In this document: positions 46,195-59,699 of the stretch, one piece after another
How the letters are laid out: each line of letters starts with the position of its first letter
Position numbering within the stretch: the first letter of the stretch is position 1
Source: Mikania micrantha
Lineage: Eukaryota; Streptophyta; Magnoliopsida; Asterales; Asteraceae
Length of the DNA: 64,000 nucleotides
Assembly (NCBI GenBank): GCA_009363875.1
Contig: CM018693.1
Coordinates: forward strand, 109,694,362-109,758,361
Direction of reading: 5' to 3'
The notes under the pieces: generated by a model
What the model saw: only the letters and a program-made list of their open reading frames with translations
Databases searched by the model: none
What the model was told of the DNA's origin: nothing
Program-made: the position numbers and the translations under genes

Positions 46195-49100
46195 ATGCCG
46201 CCCAGAAGACAACCGACCTCTCAAGTCTCTGCACCTCACTCATCGACACCTACACCACCAGATTCACCACTGCCACCTCCTCTTCCTCCACTAGACCCTC
46301 CACCGAATCCGAATGCACCTCCAGCTCTTGATCCTGCTACCGTTGCTTTGGCAACACTGCTGAGTAGCCAACTGACGATCCAAGTTAAGGATGTCATCCC
46401 GAGATGATAAACAGAATTCAAGGCCACAACAACAACTCTGGCCATACTACTGGAGAGGCTAGTGGGAACACCGGCAACACTTCTGACTGCTCCTACAAGT
46501 CATTCGTAGGATGCAAGCCTCCGAGCTTTACTGGAGTATACGGAGCTGTTGGACTGATCCAATGGCTAGAGAAGATGTAGACCACCTTGGACATAAGCAG
46601 TTGTTCGGAACACCACAAGGTCCGATATGCTGCTAGCTCTTTTAGAAAGCGAGCTTTAACGTGGTGGAACTCCCAAATCAGAGCAAGAGGCAGGGATGAA
46701 GCAATGGCAATGCCTTGGGCAGAATTCAAACTTCTTATGAGGAACGAATTCTGTTCGAAGCATGAACTACAAAAGCTAGAAGTTGAGCTCTCAAACCATG
46801 TGATGAAGGGAGCCGATCATATGACTTTTACCACTCGCTATCATGAACTGGTGGCCTTGGTGCCAGAGATGGTGCCAACATTAGAAAAGCTGATTGATCG
46901 ATATGTAGCAGGATTACCCTCCTGCATTCAAAGTATTGTGCTGGCTGCGTATCCCGCAACTCTTGAGTCAACTATCTCCCTTTCAGCTAAACTCACTAGT
47001 GTGATGGTAAAGTCAGGAGTTTTGTAAGATGACGAGGGGAAAGCTAAGGAAACAACGACAAAGAAGCCCGAGCACCACCAAAAGAAAACGCAAAAGGTCG
47101 TCAAGAACTATGCGATGGCCACTCCTCTGAGACAAGCTCCTGCAGTACCTGTTAATACTGCACCCAAGAACTATGTTGGAGCGCATCCTCAATGTACTCA
47201 CTGCAAGTATCATCATCATGCTACCGCACAGTGCAGGAAGTGCACGAATTGTGGTTGATTTGGCCACTGGGTTGCATAGTGTCGCTCTCCTGCAACCCAA
47301 GCTACCAACAATGCTGCTAGGGCATTACCTCCACCACCACCAGGCAACAACAACAACAACAGGGGATGCTACAACTGTGGAGAAATGGGTCATTTCTCCA
47401 GAGACTGCCCAAAGAGAGTGCAACAAGGAGCACAAGCACCTCGTGGACAGGGTTTTGTTATTGGAGCCAATGCTGCACGCCAAGAACCTAATGTGGTCAC
47501 TGGTACATTTCTTTTACATGACTCTTATGCATCTATTCTGTTTGACACTGGTGCAGACCAGAGTTTTATTTCATCTGATTTTGCACGTCAATTTAATCTT
47601 ACTGAGGAAAATTTAGACTCCCCTTACATTATCGAAGTAGCGAACGGGAAGCAAATTACAGTTAGCACTATACTTAGGAACTGCCCACTTACACTCACTG
47701 ATCACACATTTACCATCGACTTGTTACCGATGGAGTTGGGCAGTTGGGACATCATCATGGGGATGGATTGGCTATCACTCTACAGAGTTGAAGTCATCTG
47801 TTCCGAAAAGCTACTTCGGATTCCATTGGGGAATTATCGTGTATTGGAAGTTTGTGGGGATCAAGCAAAGCGAAGTGTCAAAATCATATCTTGCATCAAA
47901 GCATGTAAGTGTCTACAAAAGAAATGCACAGCTTTCTTGGCTCATGTGGTGGAGAAAGAGAAAGACAAGAAAACGATACAAGACGTGCCGATAGTGAAGG
48001 AATACTCTGAAGTGTTTCCTGAAGATCTACCCGGTTTGCTACCTGTGTGACCGGTAGAGTTTCGTATTGATCTGATTCCTGGAGCAACACCTGTTGCTAA
48101 ATCTCCTTACATGTTAGCACCTTCGGAGATGCAGGAATTGTCGAACCAACTACAGGAGCTACTCGACAAAGGTTTCATCCGACCGAGCTACTCACCTTGG
48201 GGAGCTCCGGTTTTGTTCGTGAAGAAGAAGGATGGATCCTTTCGCATGTGCATAGACTACAGGGAGCTAAACAAACTAACCATCAAGAATCGGTATCCAC
48301 TACCGAGGATTGATAATTTGTTTGATCAGTTGCAAGGAGCTCAGTACTTTTCGAAGATTGACTTACGGTCCGGATACCACAAGCTCAGAGTACAAGACGA
48401 AGACATACCAAAGACGGCGTTTCGTACCAGATACGGGCATTACGAGTTTATGGTAATGCCTTTTGGATTGACGAATGCACCCGCGGTTTTTATGGATCTC
48501 ATGAACCGAGTGTGTAAGCCGTATCTAGATCAATTTGTTATTGTTTTCATTGATGACATATTGATCTATTCTAAAAGCAAAGAAGAACACGAGCAACATC
48601 TCAGAATGATCTTGGAACTGTTGAACGAAGAGAAACTCTATGCCAAATTCTCAAAGTGTGAATTTTGGTTGAAAGAGGTTCAATTCCTGGGTAATGTAGA
48701 CAACAGTGAGGGAATACATGTTGATCCTGCCAAGATCGAAGCAATAAAGGACTGGGACACTCCGAAACACCGACGGAGATACGTTCCTTTCTAGGCTTAG
48801 CAGGATATTACAGAAGGTTTATCTCAAACTTTTCTAAGATAGCCCTGCCACTCACAAAGCTAACACAGAAGAGCGAGCCGTTTGTTTGGGAACAGAAGCA
48901 AGAAGATGCCTTTCAGACCTTGAAGCAAAAGCTATGTGATGCTCCAATCTTATCCCTTCCAGACGGTTGTGATGACTTTGTAGTGTACTGTGATGCATCC
49001 CATCAGGGACTCGGCTGTGCACTGATGCAACGAGACAAAGTTATCGCGTATGCGTCAAGACAACTGAAAGTTCATGAGAAGAACTACACTACCCATGATC

Positions 49101-50780
49101 TGGAACTGGGAGCAGTGGTATTCGCATTAAAGATCTGGAGACATTACTTATATGGCACCAAGTGTACCATATTTACTGATCACAAGAGTCTGCAGCACAT
49201 ATTCGATCATAAGGAACTCAACATGCGACAGTGACGTTGGGTTGAGCTTCTGAATGATTACGACCGTGTAATCAAGTACCATCCGGGCAAGGCAAACGTT
49301 GTAGTTGATGCCTTGAGTCGGAAGCAACTGGTCAAAGCCTTGCGCGTAAGAGCAATGGGGATGACTGTGCAGACAAGATTACATGAAAACATTATGCAAG
49401 CACAACAAGAGGCTGTTGAACGAGGAAACTTGAAGAAAGAACTAGATTGTGGAGCAGAAAAGCAATTTGAAACAAAGCCTGATGGAATCATCTACTACAA
49501 GGATCGTGTATGGATTCCAGCAGTGGATGAATTGAGAAAGCTTATCTTTGATGAAGCACACAAGACCAAGTACTCTGTGCATCCCGGTGCTGATAAAATG
49601 TACCAAGACTTACAGGCGTTTTATTGGTGGCAGGTATGAAAAAAGACATAGCTGAGTATGTTGGTCGATGCCTTACGTGTGCTAAAGTGAAGGCGGAACA
49701 CCAGAAACCGTCAGGTTTACTGGAGCAGCCTGAAATTCCACTTTGGAAGTGGGAACAGATAGCTATGGACTTTGTTACCAAGCTACCCCGCACTTCAAGT
49801 GGTCATGACACTATTTGGGTTATTATTGACCGGTTAACCAAATCTGGTCATTTCTTGCCAATGCGAGAAACTTACACGATGGATAAACTAGCGAAACTCT
49901 ACATCAACGAGATAGTGGTACGCCATGGTGTGCCATTGTCTATCATCTCAGATCGTGATAGCAGATTCACATCAAGGTTCTGGCAATCATTACAGAAATC
50001 TCTGGGGACACACTTAAACCTGAGTACAGCTTACCATCCACAAACGGATGGTCAGAGCGAACGTACTATACAGACCCTGGAGGACATGTTGAGGACTTGT
50101 GTTTTATATTTCGGTGGGAATTGGGATTCTCATTTGCCACTGATTGAATTCTCCTAAAACAACAGTTATCATAGTAGCATCGGATGTGCACCGTTCGAGG
50201 CTCTCTATGGTCGCAAGTGTCGATCGCCAATCTGTTGGTCTGAAGTGGGAGATAATTGAATAACCGGGCCAGAACTCATTCAAGAAACTACAGACAAAAT
50301 TGCTCAGATACAACAAAGCCTACAAGCAACTCGAAGCAGACAAAAGAGCTATGTCGATAAACGGCGCAAGCCGTTGGAATTCCAAGTGGGAGACCGAGTC
50401 ATGTTAAAGGTATCCCCATGGAAAGGTGTAGTCGTTTTGCAAAGAAAGGCAAACTAACACCACGGTACGTGGGACCGTTCGAGATTATCGAGCGCATTGG
50501 TCCTGTGGCGTACAGACTAGGATTACCAGGTGAACTTAGTGGTGTACATGACGTGTTTCACGTCTCAAACTTGAAGAAATGCCTTGCTAATGAAAGTCTT
50601 GTCATACTGGTTGAAGAAATTCAATTGGATGAACACTTACACTTTAATGAAGAACCTTTGAAGATTATGGATCGCAAGGTTAAGAAACTGAGGCAAAGCC
50701 GTTGGGAACGCGAAGATCACATGAAGACTAAGTATCTCCAACTCTTTACAGAGGAAGCCGTATCGGATAACGATTCTTAA
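46195..50780 (+). pseudogene. gag-pol: Gag-pol of element A, broken in many places
   Basis: The ATG at 46195 (MPPRRQ) opens a proline-rich gag start. Gag capsid (LTWWNSQ), zinc knuckles (one CYNCGEMGHFSRDC intact; another split by TGA at 47256-47258), protease DTGAD, RT with FIDDILIY, RNase H YCDAS, integrase with SDRD and QSERTIQ, and a GPF region can all be followed. Breaks seen: frame change by 46405, TAG 46578-46580, TAA 47025-47027, TGA 47256-47258, TAG 47277-47279, TGA 48048-48050, a frame change near 48770, TGA near 49231, a frame change near 49636, TAA near 50155, TGA near 50258 and a frame change near 50430. About 18 residues of the chromodomain-like tail are missing near 50700 compared with C. 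It is closely related to C pol but cannot act by itself. Confidence 0.95.
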
Positions 50781-50814
50781 ATTTCGGGACGAAATTTCTC
50801 TAACAAGGGGAGAC
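50779..50814 (+). promoter_or_regulatory. Hairpin and polypurine tract of A
   Basis: AAATTTCG, loop GGA, CGAAATTT (50779-50797) overlaps the TAA stop of the pol frame, as in C. AAGGGGAGA (50805-50813) then precedes the LTR at 50815. Confidence 0.85.
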
Positions 50815-53800
50815 TGTAACATCAGTGCCGGACGCGTTGCCGGAACAGTGATCGCTACAGTAACTCGTACAGTAACTTAGGTATACATTACGTGAAACTA
50901 TGTTTATGCTATTGAGACATAATGCTTGACACTAAACTATTATGCGATTGTATGAAATCTGATTAAAACCTTAGGGTTTGACAATCAGAAACACATCAGA
51001 CAACATAGAACTGACACACAAATGCTTGATTTGATGCTATTATGTATAAACGTATGTGAGGTTAAACAGAACGAAACCATAACGGTTGTTGTTACAGAAT
51101 GATAAACCGACGAATTATTCGTATAGGTGACGATCTGTACGAATAAATCTGAAAGATTGAAGTTCTGAAATGATGACTGGAAAGTAGAAAACAAGAATCA
51201 GGAAGCCAAACCATCGTCGTGTTCGTTCGAATGACGATTCGAACGAATACGCGCGATGGTGACGCGTTCTGACGAAACGAAACGAAAACGAAAACGACAC
51301 GAGCGATAATAAATTTAAGGAAATATGATATTTCCTGTTTTACAATTTTGAAACTCATCAGAAATAAATTAAAAAGAAACTATTTTAATTAAAATACGTA
51401 AAATTTCGAAAGAAGTAACGAAACGCGTAAAAAATAAATTACGATAAATAATTCAAGAAAATTTATATTTAAAATAATTACTAGAAATAACCACGTTCCA
51501 AACATTTAAAATAAATTCCTTTTTATTTAACTTATAAAAACGCGCGCGTTATGTGCCGGAAACGCGATGGAGACGAAAACCGAGCAACCGAAACGAACCC
51601 GAACACCCCCGGGGTATTTAAACCCTAAATGAGGGCATTTTTCTCATTAATTTCATTTCTCTCTCTCTCTCTACAAACACCTTCACCGTTTCCTCTCTCT
51701 CTCTACAAGATCCAACCTTCAAATCACCATAACTCCTTCAATCATTGATGAAATCGCGTGTTTTCGGTGTCTACACGAAGCTCTCGACTCCCTCTACCTA
51801 CAAGTACAACCGATCTGAGGATCCATCCACAGAAATTCGAGGTATGAAGCCATAAAGTTTCGGGAAAATAGGGTTTCTTAACCCTTTGTTCGACCTAAAA
51901 ATCCTAAACCGGTTTAGAACCTCACACACATACCCACGACACCCTTGAGAATTAACCATAGCTTAGTAATTGTCGTAGAAAAACCTCACAAATCTTCTCA
52001 GGTCGAAGATGATGATGAAACATTTCAGGTTCGTGAGGGTTGGCTCAGCCGAACACATGCTGGCCGAACCCTGTCTGTCCAACTAGCTGAACCTTACCCT
52101 AGGTGACGGACCTGCTGCATGCCCCGCTTATGGACTCACGAACCTGTAGCTTTCCCATCTGGCCGAACCTATTGGACATGAGGCGAACCTATTGCACCAG
52201 CTGCGAACCTGCTTACATGCATAACCAGGCGAACTCTTGCTTTCAACTGGCCGAACCCTGTTGTGCTCCATCTACCACCGAACCCTCGAATACTAGCCGA
52301 ACCTGTGAGATGCCCTACCATGGACGAACCCTTTCCATTTGCGGCCAAACCCACGGCTACCAACCATCAGTGAACCTTTATACTCTGGCTGAACCAAGGA
52401 GACCAGCCGAACCTAACCGTGATCGATGAACCTGGGCTTCACGAACCTTCAGGGCTGCTAAGCTAAGGAATCACACGAACCATTATGCCGACCGAACCTC
52501 ATCATAGGGCGAACCTTGGGTAGCTGAACCTGGGGTCCTTGGTCAGTAGGTTCGCTGGACTTGGGGTTACACATCTGAATTAGTGATGCTCCTAGTTGCA
52601 GCCATGCATACCCATATTCGTGACTCACAATAAACGGCCCAAGGAGCTATAACCTTGGCCCAATGGGATTAATTAGCCCATACCTGCATCAATTGGCTTA
52701 GCCCAAGAAACCACATTCGGCCCACATATATTCACGGCCCAAACCCTTTTCCTTGCGGCCCAACATCATTGGATTGGCTTATAGGATTAACCCGGCCCAC
52801 ACACCGCTACATTCGGCCCACGCATCCTTCATCCGGCCCACATGAGTTAATTGGAAGCAACCATTTTAAATCAACTCATTTAAATAACTTACATGGATAT
52901 AGGGTATAATGTGACGGGCTACTACAAAGGTGGTAAAGGGGTGTGGGTTAAATGCAATTCACAAAACCTAACACATCAAATAAACAAATAACATATTGTG
53001 ATATGGTGTTGGGTTTTCAGGAAGACTTTAGGCAAACCAAAGTAAAAAATGCTAAATCTTTAGTTCTCAATTTAAAACAATTTACTAAACTTAATCTAAC
53101 TAGATTAAGTATTAGAATAATTTAGAACAAGAGAATCGAAGCCGGATGACGACCGAGACTTACGAGTGATAGCCAAAATTTATGGCTAACACATACTCAC
53201 ACACACGAATCCCTACAAACATATACTTATAAGCTACAAACACTATGAAATCAATACAGGATAGTGAACATCACAACAAGTACAAACAATGAGCACGTGC
53301 ATTCTTGTTTTACTTAGTCAACCACTTCAAACACAAGGTGAGTTCATTTGTCCCTTTTTAAACATATTTGTTTTTACCTCGGGATTGAGAAGCATGTATA
53401 CATTTTAAGAAATTATTGAAATGTTATTTAATGCTTTTAAACATAATCATGATGCTTATACTAATGCTTATGCTTGAAACTCTTATTTGGGAAGCTAAAG
53501 ACTAAGACTTAAACTATATGCTTGATGTTATGCTACAAACTCTATGCTCAGACTATATGCTCGACGCTTATGCTAGATACTTGATGCTTATGCTGTAAAC
53601 TAAATGGTCAAACTATATGCTCGAGGCTTATGTTAGAAACTCTATGCTTAAACGATATACCCAATGCTAATGTTATGGATTTTATGCTCAAACTATATGT
53701 TAATGCTTGAAACTATATGCTCGAAGCTATAATTGTGTGCGAAATGCTAAGCTTGTATCCATTCATGGGCTACGTAATTGCTAAACACTGCTAGAGCAGA

Positions 53801-55031
53801 GCTTGTACCCATGCATTGAGATATGTGGAAGCTAAACTATGAGGATGCTAAGCTGTTCTCTATATAAGAGACATGTAATTGCCAAACATTGCTAAAGCAA
53901 GGCTTGTGTCTACTTATATGAGATATGTAAATGCTAAACTATTTGTGTATGCACGGCTTGTGTCTATATATGAGATATGTAATTGCCAAACATTGCTAAA
54001 GCAAGGCTTGTGTCTACTTATATGAGATATGTAAATGCTAAACTATTTGTGTATGCACGGCTTGTGTCTATATATGAGATATGTAATTGCCAAACATTGC
54101 TAGCAAGGCTTGTATCTGCATATATGAGACACGTAATTGCTAGACTATTCGGAAGCTAAGCTTAAACCAATTACGTAATGGCTAAACACTGCTAGAGCAG
54201 AGCTTGTATCTAGCCGTGGACTACGTAATTGGTAAACACTGCTAGAGCAGAGCTTGTACCCACAATGAGATTGGTGAACGCTAAACTATGATGTGTGAAC
54301 AATGGTGTTTGTTTAACTTACTCTAAAAGCTAATACACATGAAAGCTATAAACTTGTAAACTTTGAAACAGTAAACTAAAGCTATGATGAAGACTGGATT
54401 GAATGGTAGGTAAAACGCTTAATTTTCATTAACAACAATGTCATATGTGATTTAGTATGTGGTGGGATGTTGGCTGTGCGGATGGTAAGTTCGACCCTAC
54501 ATATGCCCTATATATAAGCATACCGAATTGGATATTACAGGTGATGTTAATGAGATTAAGGTTGTTATCGAAAGAGGTTTGCTAAAGCTATTTTCAAACT
54601 ATTAAACTACATAAACTCACCAACCATTGTGTTGACTTTGTTTTCTTACACGTTTTCTCAGGTGATGCACAAGAATAGGCTAAGGCTTCAGGATTGCATG
54701 CTAGGCTGCCCAGATAGAGGACCTAGTTGACTTTTGATAGCACATCTTTTGTTATTGATACGAATCACTTTTGATGTCTTGTACAGTTACAAGATAGAAA
54801 ACAATTGATTCTTTTGGATAGGTTTACCGGGTTAAATTACCGAACATTGATATTGTAATTTAACTTTGTAATCCTAGTTAATTCTTTATTGTGCTTTAGT
54901 TATTCTTAACATTGATGCTATGTAAATAATCTGATCATCATGATTATCATGATTATCACTCACGATATCGCGCCCCGAGAACCTTCCGCCCGGGGGGAAC
55001 ACGATCCGTCCCGCTGGCTCGGGGTGTGACA
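50815..55031 (+). mobile_element. 3' LTR of complete A element
   Basis: 4217 bp, collinear with 41909-46025, ending GGCTCGGGGTGTGACA and followed by TTCTA (55032-55036). It repeats the TATA box (51615), GAACC array, GGCCCA array, intron-like sites (donor 53338, acceptor near 54660) and a longer minisatellite. Confidence 0.96.
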
Positions 55032-55036
55032 TTCTA

Positions 55037-55087
55037 TTAACGTGGATTCTAACAAGGATCACGTGAGCTTCAAACGTAATTGTCACA
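55037..55087 (-). mobile_element. D-family solo LTR, final piece
   Basis: This joins with 41908 to complete D and ends ...TTGTCACA, followed by CAAAC (55088-55092), matching 22202-22206. Confidence 0.75.
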
Positions 55088-55092
55088 CAAAC

Positions 55093-55366
55093 CACTAGTG
55101 TGTGGATAAGCGGATGAGCTGGGAGTTAAATTGCTAAAAACCTAATAGAGTGTGGGTAATTGAATGAGTCAAAATAGTGTATATAATTTGATGGTTAACT
55201 AGATGTTCTAGTAATGAAGTTGGAGATAAATCATATAATCATATTTGTGAAAATGACCAATTAAGGGAAATTAATGCACAATGGTGTGTTGTGTTCAATT
55301 AGATGTTTGAATATGATATATTATGATCTAAACAAGATAAACATCCATATGATATGTATGTGGATG
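55093..55366 (+). mobile_element. E-family LTR, piece 3
   Basis: It continues the CACTAGTGTGTGGATA motif found just before the D insertion (22160-22200), which supports the join. The right limit is approximate because the start of the F-type LTR is unclear. Confidence 0.55.
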
Positions 55367-57922
55367 TGTTGGTATGAGTTTTGGGAGTTTTGGCATAATA
55401 ATTATATTTTTGGTTACAATTAATTGGGTTAATTAAGATTTTAAATTATAAAACTTATATATATATATATGCACATTCGAGTTTATAAATATTTGAGGAT
55501 AATTTGTTTATAAATAAAAAGACCGAATTTTGATGAATGTTTTTACATAGGATGATAAAACTATAACAAGAGGGTAAAAGTTGTAATATTTGGAAACTCA
55601 TTTCAGCATCCCCTTTTAAGAACCCATTTTTCTGGCAGCCACATCGCGGAATCCGGCCGAGCTTCGAAAACTCATTCAACACACGTAACAGACCCTTTTA
55701 ATACACCAAAGGATTGGGTTTTGAATGCACATGACTGGAATTCAATTTCTAACGCATTTGGCTCATAAACATGCATTAATAACTATGTTTAGTTCATCTT
55801 TTGAATGCCTCAAACGTAACGTTAAGTTCAAAGTGGGACTCGGCCGTTTCTTATGAATTAACCCACAAAAACATAAAGCTTTTACTCATTTCGACCTTAC
55901 GAATCGAATCGAACCGAACCGAACCAAACTCATAACTCTCTCTCTAATCCACTAGAACTCACGGAATCGACTCAAGAATACTCACGTCTGAGGTTTACTA
56001 GAAATCGATAAAAAATCAACCATTCCAGGTAATTTTTGTTGCATTATGATCGGTTTTAAATGGGGAACAAAAGCCCCATAATTTTAACATCAAACATGTA
56101 AGCAATCGGTCGAATTGAAACGATTCATGAATTAGGGTTCTTATGTGAATTGGGGGATTTTATTTTCGGTATATATTTAAATGTTCGGACTCCATAACAG
56201 TGAACCACCCTGGATCAACTGGTAACATTCCGCTTGTGTCCACGGGTGGCCCGGGCTGGAAACCCGGCACCATCGATTCTTTTGCCATTTTTTATTTATT
56301 TTATTTCTTTTATATAAGTGCTTATTTTAATGCGAAAAATTCTAAAAAAATTACATAAAATCTAAAATACTATTTTTAACATTTTGTAAAAATTTCACAA
56401 TTTTTTAGAATATTATTTAATTATTTTGCTATTTAAATTGTTTTTTAAATAGTTTTAAATTGTTTAAAAATAGTAAAACAGTTTTGAAAATTCTTGAAAA
56501 ATTCTACAAGTTTTAACATAGAGTTATAAACATTCTGTAAATTTTATAAAATTTTAAAACATTATTATTAAATAATTTGGTACTTAATTCATTTAAATGG
56601 TTTTTAGGTGGAACTAAATTTTATAAAAAGTTATAGAAATATTTTATATTCAGCAAATTAATTCTGAAATATTCTATTTAAAATAGAAACATTTTTAATC
56701 AAACAAAATAATTATTTGAAATAAAATCTTTAATTTTTTTATTAATTTGACATAAACTTTATATCAATAGTAAGAATAATTGCATAAATTATTCAAGATA
56801 ATTATTTATGAACTTACAACATTTTATTATGAATATTTAACATATGACTTTATATTTATAGTTGATAACTTATTCCAAAAATGTGAATTTTTAAATATTA
56901 AGCATCATATTTTTTTAAAGGAATAAAAATTAGAATATTAAATGATAATCCATAAATCTATTTACATAAAATATTTATTTAAATTGTTAAATAAATATTT
57001 TCACATTTGTAATCCAATAGAAATCATATTTCTTTTGAATCAATCTTGATATGATAGAGAAATCATGAATTTTAGATTACTTAAGACTTGAACTTAGAGT
57101 TTACTAAGTATAGCTTTATGTTTATATGAACATAGAGTGAATTGTGAACTCTCAAACTTATCTATCCATTCAAGCATATCTTTTGGACAAAGCAAAGACA
57201 AGTGGGTTTCTTATACTCCCTTTATAATTCTTTTGAAATCCTTTGGGATGTTGCACATGTCTTATCAAACATATTATTCTTGAGTCATAAACAAATACAA
57301 AGATGCAATACTTTAGTTTAAGCTAAAATTAGATTTTTATGCTATGTGTTGACTACTTGTTTCTATATCTATGTATTGTTATTGGAATAATCATATACAA
57401 TACATTAGTACCAGCAGCCTTTGAATAACATGACTTATGTCATTGTTTTTATTGAAGGTGAAATTGCCAAAAACATTTAGTATAATAGTAGCCTTTCTTT
57501 ATTGACTTTGTGTCATTATGTTAAAAAAGGTGAAATTGCCAAAATCATATCATCAAACATTGTGGAATACATATATATTTAGATCAATTCTTATTAGACT
57601 ATTGTTGCATCTTATTTCTTATTTTATATATATCTATATATCAAATTGTATGAGATTCTCCCCAACTATGCAAATAGTTGATCAAATCTTATTTTACATG
57701 TGTAACGGGTTAGATTGCTTGACTGAAGACTCATTTAGCTATCTTGGACCTAGATTAAAATTATGAAACAATTTTATCTGTTTTGAATTTTGTTATGTAA
57801 CGTATATTGAATGTTATGAATTAAATTGAATTGTTAAATATTGAAACTTACAAGGAGCACCATGAATTATGAACAATCAAACTGGCTCCCCGACGTATTC
57901 CACCGTCGGTTGGGGTGTGACA
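55366..57922 (+). mobile_element. Second F-type LTR (solo or truncated)
   Basis: Bases 55600-57922 match the first F LTR in order, ending TTGGGGTGTGACA at 57922. The 5' limit is approximate: GGCATAATAATTATAT near 55387 aligns with 1651-1670 of the first copy. No primer site follows and no convincing 5-bp duplication was found, so it may be a solo LTR with a decayed duplication. The stretch 56280-57200 is extremely A+T rich. Confidence 0.7.
56206..56273 (+). other. Degenerate tRNA-like module in second F LTR
   Basis: A D-arm-like TGGATCAACTGGTAAC is followed by CCGGG (56251-56255), loop CTGGAAA, CCCGG (56263-56267), a T-arm-shaped hairpin whose B-box has decayed. It lies at the same LTR position as the module at 2596-2668. 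Confidence 0.4.
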
Positions 57923-58376
57923 CTGTGCAGGAATGGGTGTAGGTTACCCCCAACCCTACGCCCGCCAGCGTAGGCTACTTCTAGAGGGTTCTGCCAACGC
58001 CCAACCCTATGTCCAACTCCAAAAACGCGACATTTTTCGTATAAGGAACCGTATGAGTTCAGGGATTCATATGGGTGACTTAATTAGTTCATATGAACTA
58101 ATTCTTAGCTTATATGTGATGTTTACATGTCATAAACTAATATGCAGCGAGCGATCAGATCGGGCATGTTTTGGAGTGGAATCACTCGTTATGTTGGTTT
58201 TTGGTGGTTGTAAACTTAAACACACTAGCTTTTGTTAATCATGGATGTTATTAACTTTTAATTTAGTGTGTTTAACATATGCAATGATAATTTCACACTT
58301 TCAAGTGAAATTTTTGTAAAATTTTGCATTTAAATTAAACTGGGACCTAAAACGTATGAGAAATTTGGGTGTCACA
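57923..58376 (+). mobile_element. E-family LTR, final piece (inferred)
   Basis: An LTR-like 3' end, TTTGGGTGTCACA, is at 58376. It contains CTACGCCCGCCAGCGTAGG, an inverted repeat around the GCG-TACGC type motif also seen in D, B and H. Assignment to E rests on order, strand and the length of the summed LTR (about 2.1 kb), not on a second copy. Confidence 0.45.
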
Positions 58377-59019
58377 GATGTGATTTCCTAACTGAGGATT
58401 TTGGTGAAAAGGGTTTTCTGGTGATTGCAAGTTTGAGATGTTTGGGTGAAAACAACCCGTTAGTAACTCATTAGTTGTAATGCTTAATAAGGTCACCAAG
58501 TTATGTTTGGGACTTGATATTTATGTCTATATGGTGTTATGGAATGCATTTGGGGTTAGGATATGGTTAGAATCGATCAAAATTGGTTTTGGATATAAAA
58601 AACGCGAGGGGTGGAGTATCATACGCCACCTGGAATATGACATGCCATATGAGCTCTGAGATACACCTTTTGAATTGAGATTGATTTTTCGGCCAATGGG
58701 GTGAACTTACTTATTTCTAACGAATTAACAGTGACTTAAATGTGGTATTTTTCCGGTGCAAAAGGGTAATGGCGAAAGTGAAATATCTCGTTGGACTCAT
58801 GATTGAACACACTTTTTGATTAAAATCGTTGTTTTGTATATGATTCAATGTATTAAATGTGTCTTTTTGAGTCATATACATAAAACTTTGATTTGTTTAG
58901 TGCTTATTTTTTTGAGACAAAGTGGTTGGTATGTACATTTAAATTGAAAAGATTGGGATAAAAACACTTATGTTGCTTTTCAAATTCGTGTAACGTGTGG
59001 GAGAATTTAGGGGCTTACA
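58377..59019 (+). mobile_element. H-family 5' LTR, 3' portion (inferred)
   Basis: The stretch ends AGGGGCTTACA at 59019 and is followed by a decayed primer site, so it is the end of a 5' LTR. Its start is not in the window if E was inserted into it. No coding sequence is seen. Confidence 0.5.
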
Positions 59020-59022
59020 AGC

Positions 59023-59035
59023 TGTTATCAAAGCC
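59023..59035 (+). promoter_or_regulatory. Decayed primer binding site of H
   Basis: TGTTATCAAAGCC differs at two positions from TGGTATCAGAGCC. The following bases (GGTTTGAGGG...GACTTAAACTC) resemble the leader of B (GTTTGAGAG...GACTTAAACTG), which supports a Ty3/gypsy relative of B. Confidence 0.6.
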
Positions 59036-59699
59036 AATGGTTTGAGGGGTTCAAGTGTGTCGCGAAGACTTAAACTCAAATATTTGTGCTCTTGATAGGG
59101 GCACGAATGTTCGATTCAAGATCCAATCACAAAGCCTAGAGTTTAAGGTAAAAATTATGTGGTGTGCTTACCTTAGTTCGAATATGTTTATTGGTGTTTA
59201 TTGTGAAAGTTTTTGTTGAACCGAAATTCTTAGTTATGATATGATACTATGAAGTTAAGGAATTGGACATATGAAGTGTATAATATAATGTGTGGCCAAC
59301 ATAAGATTATATTCTTGACATGTACATGACCTTAACAAAATCATTTCAAACAATGATTATGAATCTTAGGTGATGTGTTACAATGTGGTTTTATCATGCC
59401 TTTAGATTCATACTTCAAGGTATAGAAAAACATGTAAGATAGTAGTAACTTTTTTGCTATTTGACCAAATAGTATATAAGTATGTTGTAGATACTTATTC
59501 AGTTTTGTGAAATTGATTAATTGTTGATTGTTATGTGTTGTATGCATAACTGTAAAAAGTTCGTATTCCAAATCTTACTTGGACGATTAAAACAAAATTT
59601 TCTGGTAATGTCATTCCTTGTAATTCCTTCTCTCCAGTTCATGTCAAAAGTCATATGACTAAAACATGGATTTCAGTCTCTCATTAGTTTATATTATAT
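59036..59699 (+). other. Non-coding leader-like stretch before the copia remnant
   Basis: The first 80 bases look like the leader of element H. Beyond about 59120 I see no recognisable feature until the copia frame. TATATTATATGTGCAG just before 59705 is acceptor-like, but there is no supporting evidence for an intron. Confidence 0.4.

Noticed and set aside
55362..55366. Target duplication for the second F LTR against CTGTG at 57923
   Set aside because: No exact 5-bp match was found next to any plausible TG start; the 5' boundary is left approximate.
55459..55471. (TA)n tract as an origin or regulatory site
   Set aside because: A short AT microsatellite in A+T-rich DNA; nothing else supports a function.
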